Under the pieces are notes generated by a model, which was given only the letters and a program-made list of their open reading frames with translations, had not been told where the DNA came from and searched no databases. Below, piece after piece: positions 21,258 through 31,699 of a DNA stretch of 64,000 nucleotides (positions are counted from its first letter, which is position 1; every line of letters starts with the position of its first letter). The stretch covers positions 310,001 through 374,000 of the forward strand of contig JADEYG010000003.1 of NCBI GenBank assembly GCA_016906335.1. The letters run 5' to 3'. This DNA is from Novakomyces olei (taxonomy: Eukaryota > Ascomycota > Novakomycetes > Novakomycetales > Novakomycetaceae). Both the position numbers and the translations under genes were made by a program.

Positions 21258-22819
21258 ATGGGCGACCAGCAAGCAGGTCTTTCCGGCCGCTTGATAGTCG
21301 TGTCGAACAGGTTACCGATCACAATCAAACGAAACGGCCGCGGCCAGTATGCCTTCAACATGTCGAGTGGAGGCCTCGTTTCCGCTCTGAGCGGTTTGGC
21401 AAAGAGCACAAAGTTCACATGGATGGGCTGGTGCGGCCTCGAGATTCCCATGGACGAGCAGCCCGAGATCGTGAACCGGCTGCGGGACGAATATGCAGCG
21501 GCACCCGTCTTTTTATCTGACGAACTGGCGGACCGGCACTACAACGGATTCTCAAACGAGATCCTCTGGCCCCTCTTCCACTACCATCCAGGAGAAATAA
21601 ACTTTGACGAGGAGAACTGGCTCGCGTACAAAGAGGCAAACCTGCGGTTCGCCCAGACTGTGGCCACGTCGATCAAGGACGGAGACTTGGTTTGGGTACA
21701 GGACTACCATCTCATGCTCTTGCCTGCTATGCTCCGTGAGCTGATCAAGGATAAAGTCCACGGAGTACGTATCGGCTTCTTTCTCCACACACCGTTTCCC
21801 AGCTCCGAGATCTACCGAATTCTGCCTGTGCGCAACGAAGTGCTTCTCGGCGTTCTGCACTGCGATCTTATCGGGTTCCATACCTACGACTATTGCCGGC
21901 ACTTTCTCTCCTCTTGCTCCCGCATCCTCGGCCTCAATACTCTTCCCACGGGCGTCGAATTCGATGGGCGTATGGTTTCCGTGGGCACATTTCCCATTGG
22001 CATTGACCCGGACAAGTTTACAGAGGTACGTTTCTGTTTATTTATTCTTTTCTTGTCTTTACATGTTTGTCTTGTAGTTTCCTTCTTTTCCTTGTTGCGC
22101 TGGCCTTTCTTACCCTGTAGGGACTGAAGCAGGAAAAAGTACAAAACCGGATCCGTACGCTGGAAAGCAAATTCAAAGGCATTAAACTCATCGTCGGTGT
22201 CGACCGTTTGGATTACATTAAAGGCGTCCCCCAAAAACTGCATGCTCTGGAAGTGTTCCTGTCACAGTACCCGGAGTGGGTGGGTAAAGTCGTGCTGGTA
22301 CAGGTGGCAGTTCCCTCCCGGCAGGACGTGGAAGAGTACCAAAACTTGCGGGCTGTTGTGAATGAGCTGGTAGGCCGTATCAATGGCCAGTTTGGGACGG
22401 TTGAATTTACTCCCATCCACTTTTTGCACAAGAGTGTAAGCTTTGACGAGCTCATTGCCCTGTACGCCGTCTCCGATGTTTGTCTTATTACTTCTACTCG
22501 CGACGGAATGAATCTGGTTAGCTATGAGTACATTGCAACACAACAGAAACGGCACGGAGTCCTTGTCCTCTCCGAGTTTGCTGGAGCTGCTCAGTCATTG
22601 AATGGGTCGCTCATTGTTAATCCATGGAACACTGAAGATGTAGCGCAAGCCTTGCATGATGCTATCACTATGCCAGAAGACGTGCGGGAAACCAATCACA
22701 AAAAGCTGTACCGCTACGTTTGCAAGTACACAAGCCAATACTGGGGCAAATCTTTTGTAAATGAACTGCGCAAAATTGCTGAGAATAATGGCCAGGTGAA
22801 GAACAATACACAGTTATAG
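21258..22819 (+). CDS. TPS1: alpha,alpha-trehalose-phosphate synthase (UDP-forming)
   Basis: Exon 21258-22025 joins exon 22121-22819 in phase 0 to 488 residues. The 95-base intron has a GTACGT donor. The ATG at 21258 begins MGDQQAGLSGRLIVVSNRLP, matching the family start, with no in-frame ATG upstream. GT20 landmarks are seen in order: WMGWCGLEIP, VWVQDYHLMLLPAMLRE, GFFLHTPFPSSEIYRILPVR, GLHCDLIGFHTYDYCRHFLS-like sequence, GVDRLDYIKG, and near the end STRDGMNLVSYEYIA. It makes trehalose-6-phosphate from UDP-glucose and glucose-6-phosphate in the cytosol, for stress tolerance and control of glycolysis. It has no phosphatase domain, so it is the synthase subunit. Its promoter is shared with SKN7 and holds the 11-mer array. 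Confidence 0.96.
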
Positions 22820-23553
22820 TGGCATTCATAATACTAGCTCTCATAATCTCAGGCCAGGCTGTTGGCCAAACACGTTTGCGTTTGCGTTTGTCGTTCATTA
22901 TCGCGCTTGTTGGTATCTTTGCACGGGTAAAGTATGGGGAACATGGGAATAATTACATGAAGCAATGGGTTATGTTGAGTCGAGATAGTAAGCACTAGTG
23001 TCGAAATGCTTTCTGGTACCGCGGGTGCTTTATGGTGAAGTTTGATCCAGCAAAAGGATAAAGCGGATTTACCTGTTGCAAGGCTCACGCAATTGTATTT
23101 TGATATAACTAGGTTACTACAAAGCTGCTGTCTAAACGTTAAACTCTCTTGTCATTGAACGGTTCAAGGAATACGAAAATATCATCCGAATGTTTTATCG
23201 CGAAATTATATTTAATGTAGGTCTAAATAGTATTACGTATAACGCGCTTCAATGGCCAATCCTTGGCCGTGCTTGTTCCCGTTTATACCGTGCATCCAAT
23301 GTGCAAACGTACTGTAGATTTTACAATCGAACCTATACACATCGGCGCGTTTTGGGCCTGTGACGGGAGCTTGCCAATCCGTAAATTGCGTGTCTTGTCA
23401 TTCTATACTATACTACAGCTGATATCCCCATTTATTAATCCAACTAGTCCACAGAGCTCGAAACGACTAATCGTCAATGGATAGTATTTAGTTCAACTTG
23501 TCATGGCTAATTGATCATCTAGTCGCGAGATTTCCTATACGCATCATAATTAT
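22820..23553. other. intergenic region, no gene seen
   Basis: Convergent 3' flanks of TPS1 and the peroxiredoxin gene. Short frames on both strands have no recognisable protein character. No repeat or structural RNA was supported. Confidence 0.4.
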
Positions 23554-24165
23554 TCAGGGCAGCTCCTTGACAAACTTATCAGCTGCACTCACATCAATTG
23601 CAGTATTAGTAGGCTCTACAGCGGCAGCGGAAACGACGCCATTATCAATAGCTGCAGCAAATCGACGGCTCCGCGCGCCTCCAAACACTTTAGCTGCACT
23701 ATCGAAAAGTGTATCTGCCTTTGAACTCCATTCGCCGCTTGGATCAGCAAGGATGTGAAAATTTTCTGGGCTGATCTGGCTGCCCTTCAAATTTTGCAGC
23801 AATTGCTGCCTCCACGCCTGAGTAACAAAGTGATCGTTCACTGCCACAACGTAAAGAGACTTGTAGCCGCGTTTCTCAAATTCAGACCAGGCCTTTAAGT
23901 AGCCAGGGACATGAGTAGCCGAGCATCCTGGAGAAAAGGCACCGGGAACACCGAGCAGAATGCACTTGCCGGGCACTTGAGAGAGCAAAACACTCCGTTC
24001 CTCGTCCGGACCAGTTTCTGCTAGTGAGACTTTTGGCAAATGATCTCCTTTAGCAATTTGCAGAATGCGGCCAGAGTGGAAGCGCGCCGAGGCCGCTGGT
24101 ACACGAGCCACACGGGAAAAAGTTTGGAGTCTCATTTTCTGAATTGCCGCTTGGCTGAATTGCAA
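23554..24165 (-). CDS. type II (PRX5-like) peroxiredoxin, probably mitochondrial
   Basis: A single exon encodes 203 residues. The core from about residue 40 matches the atypical 2-Cys/1-Cys Prx5 group. Landmarks are GDHLPKVSL, then LGVPGAFSPGCSATHVPGY, where Cys81 is the peroxidatic cysteine. VVAVNDHFVTQAWRQQL, FHILADPSGEWSSKA and RSRRFAAAIDNGVV follow. The usual PGAFTPTCS motif is slightly altered here (SPGCSAT), but Pro, the catalytic Cys and the following His-Pro-Gly are kept. The N-terminal 35 residues are rich in Arg, Ala and Ser and lack acids (MRLQTFSRVARVPAASARF), typical of a mitochondrial presequence. Translation may start at residue 11 (MRLQ). It reduces hydrogen and organic peroxides using thioredoxin or glutaredoxin. 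Confidence 0.92.
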   Translation of the reverse strand: MQFSQAAIQKMRLQTFSRVARVPAASARFHSGRILQIAKGDHLPKVSLAETGPDEERSVLLSQVPGKCILLGVPGAFSPGCSATHVPGYLKAWSEFEKRGYKSLYVVAVNDHFVTQAWRQQLLQNLKGSQISPENFHILADPSGEWSSKADTLFDSAAKVFGGARSRRFAAAIDNGVVSAAAVEPTNTAIDVSAADKFVKELP

Positions 24166-24872
24166 TCTAACGTTTGGTCAAGCTCGGATGGCTATGACGT
24201 CTCCAAGTTTACGTGTAGGGCTGAGCCTTTAATATGGGATATTCGCAATACTGTATACACAATAATCTACGGGTAATGGAGAAAATGATACATATATATT
24301 ATTGCCAAATAAATCAAATAAATAATAAATAGAAACATTTAAATAAAAGATTATATTTAAATAATAAACTTGGAAATAAATATGAGAACAGATTGTTTCT
24401 CTATTTATTACACATACAGTACACAGCGGATATACAAAGTGCTGAAATGTGGCAGCTGTATGCTGAATAGCCGCCATAGTCGCGGCACTAATAGTCAAGT
24501 CGAGTGCAATTATTACAGTCTACGTATCGGCTTCATAGTCACATCGTTTAGTATTAGATAAGCAAACCTCTTTTACTACCATCATACAGCGCTGAAAAAA
24601 AAATATTTTACCAAACTCTTCGATATATCTTGCCTATGTACACAAGGCCCTCGTAGCTTTGAAAGAAACATATATATAAATAAAACTAGTTGAAATTTGA
24701 AAGCAAAAGGTAAGGTTCGTTCGCCACGGTTCGATTCAAAACAGACTATTCATGACCGGCTTACGAGCCATTTTCTCAAGGCCCATCACTCCAACTCAGC
24801 TCAAAGCTCGTCTCGAGCTGTTTTCACCAATTAGCTCATCACTCTCTTCTCAAAATAAATATGTATATAGCC
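24166..24872. other. AT-rich intergenic region, no gene seen
   Basis: Upstream of the peroxiredoxin gene and 3' to the coiled-coil gene. It is AT-rich with TAAATAAT strings near 24304-24370. A GGTTCGATTC string at 24728 looks like a tRNA B-box but has no matching arms. Confidence 0.4.
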
Positions 24873-25601
24873 TTAATCGACCCTGCCGTCAGAAGCAAGA
24901 GTACGCAGCATCGTCTCAATAGCGTCTACTCTTGCAACAACGGAGCTGACATCGACTTTTAATGACTGCACTTCGGCATCTAAAGCTGCAACATGTGCAT
25001 CCGTATATTTCTGTGCTCCAGACTGAACTCGGTGTACAAGTTCTTCAATGGCCTCAGTCACAGGATTTTGTGAACCGGATCGGCCTGGACCCCTATGAGC
25101 GTTGCCAAAAGGCACACGCTCAAATCCTTGATCAGCAGTTTCGCCATGCTGATGGAAAACAGATGTTTGAGAAGCGAGTTCACGTGCTTCGTCGCCATTG
25201 GCGTCCGTATATCTCGGTTTCCTTGAAAATCGCTGATCAAAAATAGATCCTAGAGTGAGCGCTTGCTGGTCCACTATATTTAGCCTTGAGGCCGCATCCT
25301 CTTCTGGTCCCAGACGGCTTTGCTTGGCCTAAAATATATTTAGCTTTAATACGTAAATTGCGTCCGTTACCTTTGCTTTAGCAATAAGCTTCTCGCATGT
25401 TCGCATGCACGTCTCCCACACTGGCGCCGGTCCACTGGTAACCTTTGACCCAAACTCTTTCGCAAGATCTTCGTAAAACATCCGCTTGCTTTTGTAGTTT
25501 GTAGCGTCAAGAAGTTGCAATGCGCTTTTCAGCATTGAGTCTACTGAAGCCTCGTCCGCTGACCATCGGCGCTTCTTGTCTGTGAGCGAAGTACGATCCA
25601 T
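24873..25601 (-). CDS. unidentified 228-residue protein with C-terminal coiled coil
   Basis: Exon 25601-25371 joins exon 25328-24873 in phase 0 across a 42-base intron (GTAACG donor, GCTAAA branch, TTTTAG acceptor). The N-terminal 75 residues are helical and basic: RRWSADEASVDSMLKSALQL, then YKSKRMFYEDLAKEFGSK. They recall a SANT/Myb-like or other small DNA- or protein-binding fold, although the tryptophan pattern is weak. The middle is polar and probably disordered (residues about 110-165). Residues about 170-228 form a heptad-like helix (EAIEELVHRVQ, AEVQSLKVDVSSVVARVDAI) that could drive oligomerisation. No signal or membrane segment is present. I do not recognise the family and do not infer a function. 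Confidence 0.65.
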
Positions 25602-27006
25602 TCCCCAGAAATAAGGCTTCGTCTCCCCCGCTAATACTTTTCCTTTTGATTTTTTAACCCCTTTTTTAGAGAGACCTTCTGTACTTTAGTCCCTTTAAAA
25701 AGATTCTTTCCCGGTTTCAGACAACGCCTTTTTCCCCTCTTTTATGCTCTTTACTTTGAGCAGGCGCGAAACGCGTCGTCGTTTGTTGTCTTTCCCTTAA
25801 TGTTCGTTTTGCTATAAGTGTTTGCTTGGATTTTCAGTAACGCTTCACTTACACGCAATTGACGAAATATTGACAAGTACCGTGACTTAACCGTTACTTG
25901 TGTATTTATATTGAGGTCAGCCAAAATTCCCAAAAGCAAAAGGCGCTAAAACGATAAAAGCTTAAATAGTGCCAACGCTTTGCTTGCACACACAAAAAGC
26001 ATAAAGTGAGAAAGCGAAATTAAGAATAGGGAAAGAGCGCAAGAATAAAACTGGATTAATCGTTCAACTGTGCAGTATTCTAAACCAGTAAACCAAAGAA
26101 TTCTAGGCCGGTGCGTATTGTTCTACAGCACTAATAAACGGAGTGCGAGGCGAACTGAAAACGCGACATTTAAATAGAATATTGGGTCATATTTACAACT
26201 GCTCAGCATGCAGGAGCGGTTGGAAAAAGAAATAGGTAGTAGGGATGTTGGTGTCTTCAAAAAGTGAGACAAAAATAATACTCCAGCGTACATCATTGGC
26301 CAGAAAGAGCTGGACATGATGTAATAAGTTCATGTTTAACCTACTTTTTCGGTCTAGTCGTACACAACGCCGAGTCTACAATGGACAGACTATCTACCAA
26401 AGGAATAATTGAGGTACCTTCAACATTTAACACTTCAATGCCGTCAGCGCTCGCTGCTTAATTTGGCTGATGCGCGATCAGGTTTGATAGCCTTGACGTG
26501 AGGCTACTTTACCGATTTTTGGTACTGAGTGTTAGGCACAAGTGTGCGCGAGTTTTCGCTGTTATAACGTGTATCGTCTAAATACAAGGTTATATCGATA
26601 TTCATATTCATATTCATATATAAACATATATATGGAAATATATATATATATATATATATATATATTACTTGAACATGTCTGAGTATGCCTACTCTGCGAT
26701 GTTCATGTACTATCGTCTATATACATTTCTTGTCACTTTACATTTCTCGTCGATATAAATATATTTTTGCCGATATTTCGCACTCTTAAACAACCGTCAT
26801 AAATGCATTTGAACAAAATCTACAATTTTCAATGGAACTGTGAAATGGACTGCTGTGTAAGAATGAAAATGTTTGATATCATTAATTTTTATACAAATCT
26901 CCTCCACAAATGACTTTTCCCATAATGTTCGAGTAACCCAAAACAAAGTGCCGAAATGACGAACCAGCATCCCCCGCCGGATGCTCAAATCAAACTAGTG
27001 TCCAGT
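25602..27006. other. 1.4-kb intergenic region, no gene seen
   Basis: AT-rich boundary between the housekeeping half and the surface-protein neighbourhood. It contains TATTCA units near 26599-26622 and a TA run near 26636-26666. Scattered short frames lack protein character. No repeat of a mobile element type was recognised. Confidence 0.4.
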
Positions 27007-28101
27007 TTAAGCTTTGCTGTAGCCATAAGAGCGGGTGACAACGTAGCCCTGGACGGGCTCATTGGCAGTGGCATCCGAGCTGGTGTGCTGGCGGCCATAG
27101 ATCTGGCACTGGGTAGAGAAAGAGTCAGATCCTGGCTGGTTCAGGGAAAAGATATCAAAGAACTGGCAACCGCTCTGGCTGTTGCACTTGTCAGCACAGC
27201 TCTGCGGGATGAACTGATCAAGAGTAAAAGTTGCGAGAATATCGGCAGCGTTATAGATAGCCGTGTTGATAGGACCAAAAGTCTGCTGGTATCCATCGAG
27301 CGTAGGAGGCGCCCAGTTGGGGTTGTACCACGTAACAGAGTCTTGGCCAATGTAAACGTCGCCGTTGCCAGTATTGACACAGGTGTCGGACTGGTGAACG
27401 TCGCTGTACATTGCGCACTTGTAGATAACAGAGCCGTCAGCGCGGTTAATCTCCGTGTACATATTGACAAACTGGCAGCTCTGAGCCCAGTCGTTGTTGC
27501 ACCGGCTGATACAGTCGCAGATATCGAGCGAGTCCAGCTGCTCAAAGGTATTGTACCCGGATCCGCTGACGGCACAGCCGTCTGCCTGCCACGAGTAGTC
27601 CCATCCTGGCTCAGACGAGCAGGTGGGCTCAGTGGGGATTGTGGAAGTCGGGGTCGCTGGGGCAGAGCTCTCTGGGGCAGAGGGGACGGTGGGGGTCGTC
27701 GTGCTCGTTGTTGCCGGAAGGATACACGCCAGAGTAGTGGCCGTCGATGCCGGAGCGGAAGAGGCAGCAGCAGCAGAAGAGGAGGAAGAAGCGTACCACT
27801 GAGTGTGAGGGTTCTTGCAGCCCGGATTGCGCGGCGGCTGAGGTTTGCCCCAGCTGCATTGGCCGCCAGAAGTTCCGTGCGGAGCGTGAGTATTGACAAA
27901 GTGGGGCTGAGGGTTCGGGTACGACCAGCTGCCTTTGCAGCTGGGCAGGAAAGAGCGCAGCCATGGGTCAGAGCAGAGGCTGTTGTACTGCGCGTGGCCC
28001 CACGAATTCCACCACCAGCTGTTGTAGCCGTAAGTGGGGCTCGCAGAGACTTCAGCAGACAGAGCAATTACTGCCGTCAGAGCAGAAACAGGGACAATCA
28101 T
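27007..28101 (-). CDS. secreted cysteine-rich protein with Ser/Thr/Pro linker and PAN/apple-like tail
   Basis: A single exon gives 364 residues. An N-terminal signal peptide (MIVPVSALTAVIALSAEVSA) probably ends near residue 20. Next is a Trp/Tyr/Cys-rich block (about 21-100; YGYNSWWWNSWGHAQY, then five cysteines). A Ser/Ala/Thr/Pro linker follows (about 105-165), likely O-mannosylated. The last 200 residues contain two cysteine-bearing units (DICDCISRCNNDWAQSCQF and CADKCNSQSGCQFFDIF) that resemble PAN/apple modules, which bind carbohydrate or protein. No GPI-like hydrophobic tail is visible at the C-terminus (TRSYGYSKA), so it should be secreted or wall-trapped. A TATATAAAG string lies about 110 bases upstream. 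The function is inferred only as cell-surface. Confidence 0.78.
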   Translation of the reverse strand: MIVPVSALTAVIALSAEVSASPTYGYNSWWWNSWGHAQYNSLCSDPWLRSFLPSCKGSWSYPNPQPHFVNTHAPHGTSGGQCSWGKPQPPRNPGCKNPHTQWYASSSSSAAAASSAPASTATTLACILPATTSTTTPTVPSAPESSAPATPTSTIPTEPTCSSEPGWDYSWQADGCAVSGSGYNTFEQLDSLDICDCISRCNNDWAQSCQFVNMYTEINRADGSVIYKCAMYSDVHQSDTCVNTGNGDVYIGQDSVTWYNPNWAPPTLDGYQQTFGPINTAIYNAADILATFTLDQFIPQSCADKCNSQSGCQFFDIFSLNQPGSDSFSTQCQIYGRQHTSSDATANEPVQGYVVTRSYGYSKA

Positions 28102-29012
28102 CGTGGCCTTGTTGGGTTACCCGGATTGGATCAAGAGATGCTGAGAGGGAATTCGAGAGGGAATTGGTCGATAAGGATGATGGGTTCAGTAGTGAGCAGA
28201 GGCCGCCTTTATATAGACGGCTCTCGGGTCCCGGGTGCACACTCATCGTCCAATCCCCGGCCGATCTAATTCGAGACAGTTTCAAAAATGTGTCTCACCA
28301 CTAATATTTTCCTATTTTTTTTTTTTTCGTTTATCCAATCTGGCACGTTTTGTCTCAGGTGCGTATAGTGGGGGTGGGTGCAATTTGTCTTGGGACGTAT
28401 TTGCCCGATCAAGACACGTGTGCGGGCATAATGTGAGACATTACTTGAATAAGGGATGGTCGCCTATTTTCCGGAGCGAATATACACGAACCGTATTACT
28501 GCTGAGCCAATAGCGGAAGGGTACGTGGGGCACGCAAGGGTCCGTGGGCGCGTGCGGCTGCTACTGCCGAACCGTGCGCCTGCGGTAGCGACGACTCCAC
28601 ACCGTACCCGTGCCTGTAGCGAAATATTGTATTATTAGAATTATACAGCCGAATAGAGCTGTTTCACTCAACGCTGCCATTGTGTACCGGTTGTACGGCG
28701 GTCGCAGTAATGCTATGCTTTTATATGTATTCATGAAGGCAGGCTATCATTACACGCAGCACTGAGCTCAGGTCAGAGGCGAATGGGTCTACTGCGCCTA
28801 TGCGCGCATACTCGCGGCACCAAGTCAATCGTACTATTTAACCACAAATTAGTCTATAATTAGCGAGTGGGCACGTAAATCAAAGTTTAGATTAGTATCG
28901 ACCCATTTTGGGATATCTTAAAGCGAGTCTCCAGCCGAAATAATTCAAGGTTAAATCTTATAGGCCCCAGTTCACTGTTAAATAATTGCAATAATCATTG
29001 GCCCTGCCGATC
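28102..29012. promoter_or_regulatory. upstream region of the secreted cysteine-rich gene
   Basis: It contains a TATATAAAG box (minus strand, about 28207-28215), three TGTCTCA/TGAGACA heptamers (28291, 28351, 28434) and one TCCGTGGGCG decamer (28541). The first heptamer pairs with an upstream GAGACA at 28273 to form an inverted repeat. No gene is seen. Confidence 0.45.
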
Positions 29013-29759
29013 TCAATACCGTGTTTGCTGATCCGCCACAGTATCTGTCAAACCAAATAGGCGCGCTTTCTGCACTGGTAAATCGCCGGTTATGTCGGTC
29101 TCGTTTGACTGTGTAGTGCGGAAAAGACTGCACTCGTTCCTTATTGCAGACAGCCGCCCCGTATCCCCAACGGTTGCCATGGTAAACACTCGACATCCCA
29201 CGTTTACCCTGCATTCTGCCGCGCAAGCCGCGGGATCGTAAACGGGCAGTTCGACCGTGGCTATATGGTTCTCGCCTGTTCGCGAATAAACAGTCCTGCT
29301 GTACTTTTGCAGTGCGTGATACTTTAGTATATAATCTTGCTCCGGCGGCAAATGCTGCGTGAGACCCACACTTTGCTCAATTCTTTCCTTGCCGTCTCCC
29401 CAATTCGTACATAAAGCTGCTGGAAGGCGGTCACGCGCATACAGAGCATAATTCCAGGCACCAGTCGTATTTTCTAGCGTCGAGTAATAAATGTTAAGCG
29501 AGCGACAGCGGCTGCCGAGCTGGGCGCAGTGTGCTAACGCCAAATCATTTATAGCACCCTGCTCCGTTTCGTTCACACGCTCAAATGTCAAGTAGCTCGG
29601 ATCAATTACGGTACATCCAGCAGTCTCCCACTCGACAAAATAGGGAGATGTCGTGTTTGAGCTGTTTGAGCTATTTGAGCTGTTGATTGCTGTTGCTGTA
29701 CCTGCAACGAGCAGTAACAGCAAAGCTGTAAAAAATACACGTGGAGCAGCTTGCAACAT
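29013..29759 (-). CDS. secreted cysteine-containing protein, PAN/apple-like, related to its neighbour
   Basis: A single exon gives 248 residues. A signal peptide (MLQAAPRVFFTALLLLLVAG) is followed by an Asn/Ser run (about residues 26-38) and many N-glycosylation sequons (NSS, NTT, NET). Two cysteine-bearing units follow the same plan as the tail of the protein encoded at 27007-28101. One begins WETAGCTVIDPSYLTFERV (compare ADGCAVSGSGYNTFEQL in the neighbour). The second is DPAACAAECRVNVGCRVFT (compare CADKCNSQSGCQFF). The Ser/Thr linker and the Trp-rich N-terminal block are absent. It is probably a secreted or wall-associated protein; the shared layout with the neighbour suggests an old duplication. 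No enzyme motif is visible. Confidence 0.72.
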   Translation of the reverse strand: MLQAAPRVFFTALLLLLVAGTATAINSSNSSNSSNTTSPYFVEWETAGCTVIDPSYLTFERVNETEQGAINDLALAHCAQLGSRCRSLNIYYSTLENTTGAWNYALYARDRLPAALCTNWGDGKERIEQSVGLTQHLPPEQDYILKYHALQKYSRTVYSRTGENHIATVELPVYDPAACAAECRVNVGCRVFTMATVGDTGRLSAIRNECSLFRTTQSNETDITGDLPVQKARLFGLTDTVADQQTRY

Positions 29760-30226
29760 TCTGTGCTGGCAGAATTTTGGTACCGCGACACACGGTTAAT
29801 ATACTTTTGCCCATTGCCTTTTAAATTTTCCAATTGGCCTACTAAACGAAGGGAAATACGCTGCCTTTGCGTTTGAGAGCAATCCTGATCGTATGCGAAG
29901 GCGGTTCCTTAATTTCGCATTCACGTGAATTGCAGCTGTATTTATTTAATAATATGTACTGCCGACTCTTAATTTTTGCACCAGACTTTGACAGAATCAG
30001 CGCGGTAAAAACCTACAAGCAATTTAAAATCAAGCAGTTTAGAAACAAGTACTTCAAAAATTTAATACTCATAATAATGATCTATTACGGAGAGAGGGAA
30101 TAAGCACGTGTTAGATATATGTACACTGTATTTGCATAATCCTATTAATGACAATAACGTAATAATAATCACAAAATTGTGTGGTAACTATATACAAGAA
30201 CGCTTAAAGATAAGAAATCTCGTCGA
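29760..30226. other. intergenic region, no gene seen
   Basis: Promoter of the second secreted protein gene and 3' flank of the GH16 gene. A TATATTAA-like string lies about 40 bases upstream of the start at 29759. AT-rich remainder without other structure. Confidence 0.4.
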
Positions 30227-31699
30227 TCAGTCAGTCTGCTGAAACATTTTGACCGATTGAATGACCATTCCCCGATCAAAGTCGTCTTCAGGCCATGTCG
30301 GGTACCAATTGCTTCGTGCATTCCAGAAATCTTTGGCTGCAGTCCGTGAACTATCGACCCAAGGCTTTCCACCCTGGCCGTCGGGGAACCAGCCGTTTGT
30401 ACCTCCAACATCAACATTCAAAATCAGATAAAATTCCTGGTCAAATGGAGTGCTGTGAGCGCTTGTCTGTGACCACGGGTCGACCAGTGTGGTAGCGTTG
30501 GAGCTGGCAGCTGGGAAGTCTCCGCGTTCCCAAAAGTTCTTTCGAAAAGGCGTATAAAAGATCTGCATCAGACGGTTGTCCAGGTAGGTATAGAGGTAGT
30601 TTTGGCTCCACTCCAGACCAAAAGTATGGAACTCCTGTGAAAAGTCCTTGTACTCTCCCAGCATGCTGCTCTGTGTCCTATAGTACCGGTCGAAATCGGG
30701 AGTAGGTCCCCAATGCAGAGTGCTCGTGACTTGATTACGGCCCTTTTTGTGTCCCAAGTACGTGTGGTTGTTGCCCACGGACTCTGCAATATCGATTTCT
30801 CCACTGGCCGGCCAAGCTCCATACACATTGTCCTTTGGCATCATCCAAATTGCTGGCCAAAGCCAATCTCCACGAGGCATTTTCGCACGAACTTCAACGC
30901 GACCATACTTGATTGTCTGCTTTGTGATGAGACGCGCAGAACGAACAGGCGGGAGAATGACTCCAGTAGTTGAGTTGGAAGTAACCACACATGCTTGCTT
31001 CGACGATCCTGTGCAAGTGCCGTCGCGCGTAAGATTCACAGTATAGCCATTGGTTAATTGAGCCTCGGAAAGCGTATCCGTAGTCAGCGTCGGGACAATG
31101 TACAGCTGCCCGTCGCGCACGTAAGCATTGCGGTCTGATTTAGAGCACCAATCAAAAACACCATTGCCGAAACCGCCAACTTGCTCCTCCCAGTCCCATA
31201 CTTCCGGGTCAATTGAGTCAAAGGAATCAATGCTGAGGACTTGTTCGTAAGTGTGACGAGGGACCTCTGCGTAGCCGCGCCATGAAAGAATACCGATTAA
31301 AATAATGCCAAGACCGAGAGCGACGTGCATCATTATTGCCGGGATTAAAGTGCGTCTTTTAGAGCTCTTATCACTCAACCAGGGTTTTTCGACTGGGCCA
31401 GTAAGGCGGTTTGACTTGTAGACATAGCGGCGACGGCCCAGGCCACCTGAGCTGCTCAGTGTATTAGAGCTGTTTGTCGTTAGCATTGGCCGCTTTTCCC
31501 TGGCGGCAGCAGAGGAGTGTAAAGGCAGCGTTCGAGATGGCAGATCGCTGCTGCTGGAATGAGAAGAAATTAAAACAGACGAGGGCGATGGCACTGATGA
31601 AGAGGCAGAGGGGGAAGAAGTGCCTGCTGGCTCCCTGTACTGGCTATCCGCGTCGGACTCCATACTGAAACTGTTTGTCTCTTGGATATCAGAGTTCAT
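30227..31699 (-). CDS. membrane-anchored GH16 beta-glucan glycosidase/transglycosylase
   Basis: A single exon, read from the ATG at 31699, gives 490 residues. The same frame stays open upstream to 31930, but those codons lie in the probable leader. Residues 1-115 are Ser/Pro-rich and cytosolic. A type II membrane anchor spans about 119-139 (IPAIMMHVALGLGIILIGIL) after basic residues. The lumenal GH16 domain fills 150-490. It has GEIDIAES with the catalytic ExDxxE pattern (Glu301, Asp303, Glu306). Supporting motifs are YGRVEVRAKMPRGDWLWPA, HTFGLEWSQ and FYLILNVDVGGTNGWFPDG. It resembles the Kre6/Skn1 layout by topology but is shorter and closer in motifs to beta-1,3-glucan-binding GH16 proteins. 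It probably acts in beta-glucan assembly in the secretory pathway or wall. Confidence 0.88.
   Translation of the reverse strand: MNSDIQETNSFSMESDADSQYREPAGTSSPSASSSVPSPSSVLISSHSSSSDLPSRTLPLHSSAAAREKRPMLTTNSSNTLSSSGGLGRRRYVYKSNRLTGPVEKPWLSDKSSKRRTLIPAIMMHVALGLGIILIGILSWRGYAEVPRHTYEQVLSIDSFDSIDPEVWDWEEQVGGFGNGVFDWCSKSDRNAYVRDGQLYIVPTLTTDTLSEAQLTNGYTVNLTRDGTCTGSSKQACVVTSNSTTGVILPPVRSARLITKQTIKYGRVEVRAKMPRGDWLWPAIWMMPKDNVYGAWPASGEIDIAESVGNNHTYLGHKKGRNQVTSTLHWGPTPDFDRYYRTQSSMLGEYKDFSQEFHTFGLEWSQNYLYTYLDNRLMQIFYTPFRKNFWERGDFPAASSNATTLVDPWSQTSAHSTPFDQEFYLILNVDVGGTNGWFPDGQGGKPWVDSSRTAAKDFWNARSNWYPTWPEDDFDRGMVIQSVKMFQQTD

Noticed and set aside
24728-24738. tRNA B-box-like string GGTTCGATTC
   Set aside because: The flanking bases do not pair as a T-stem, and no A-box or acceptor stem is found.
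26956-28269. 437-codon plus-strand frame and a 308-codon minus-strand frame over the secreted protein gene
   Set aside because: The alternative minus frame with a signal peptide, cysteine modules and Ser/Thr linker is far more protein-like; the others are shadows of its biased composition.
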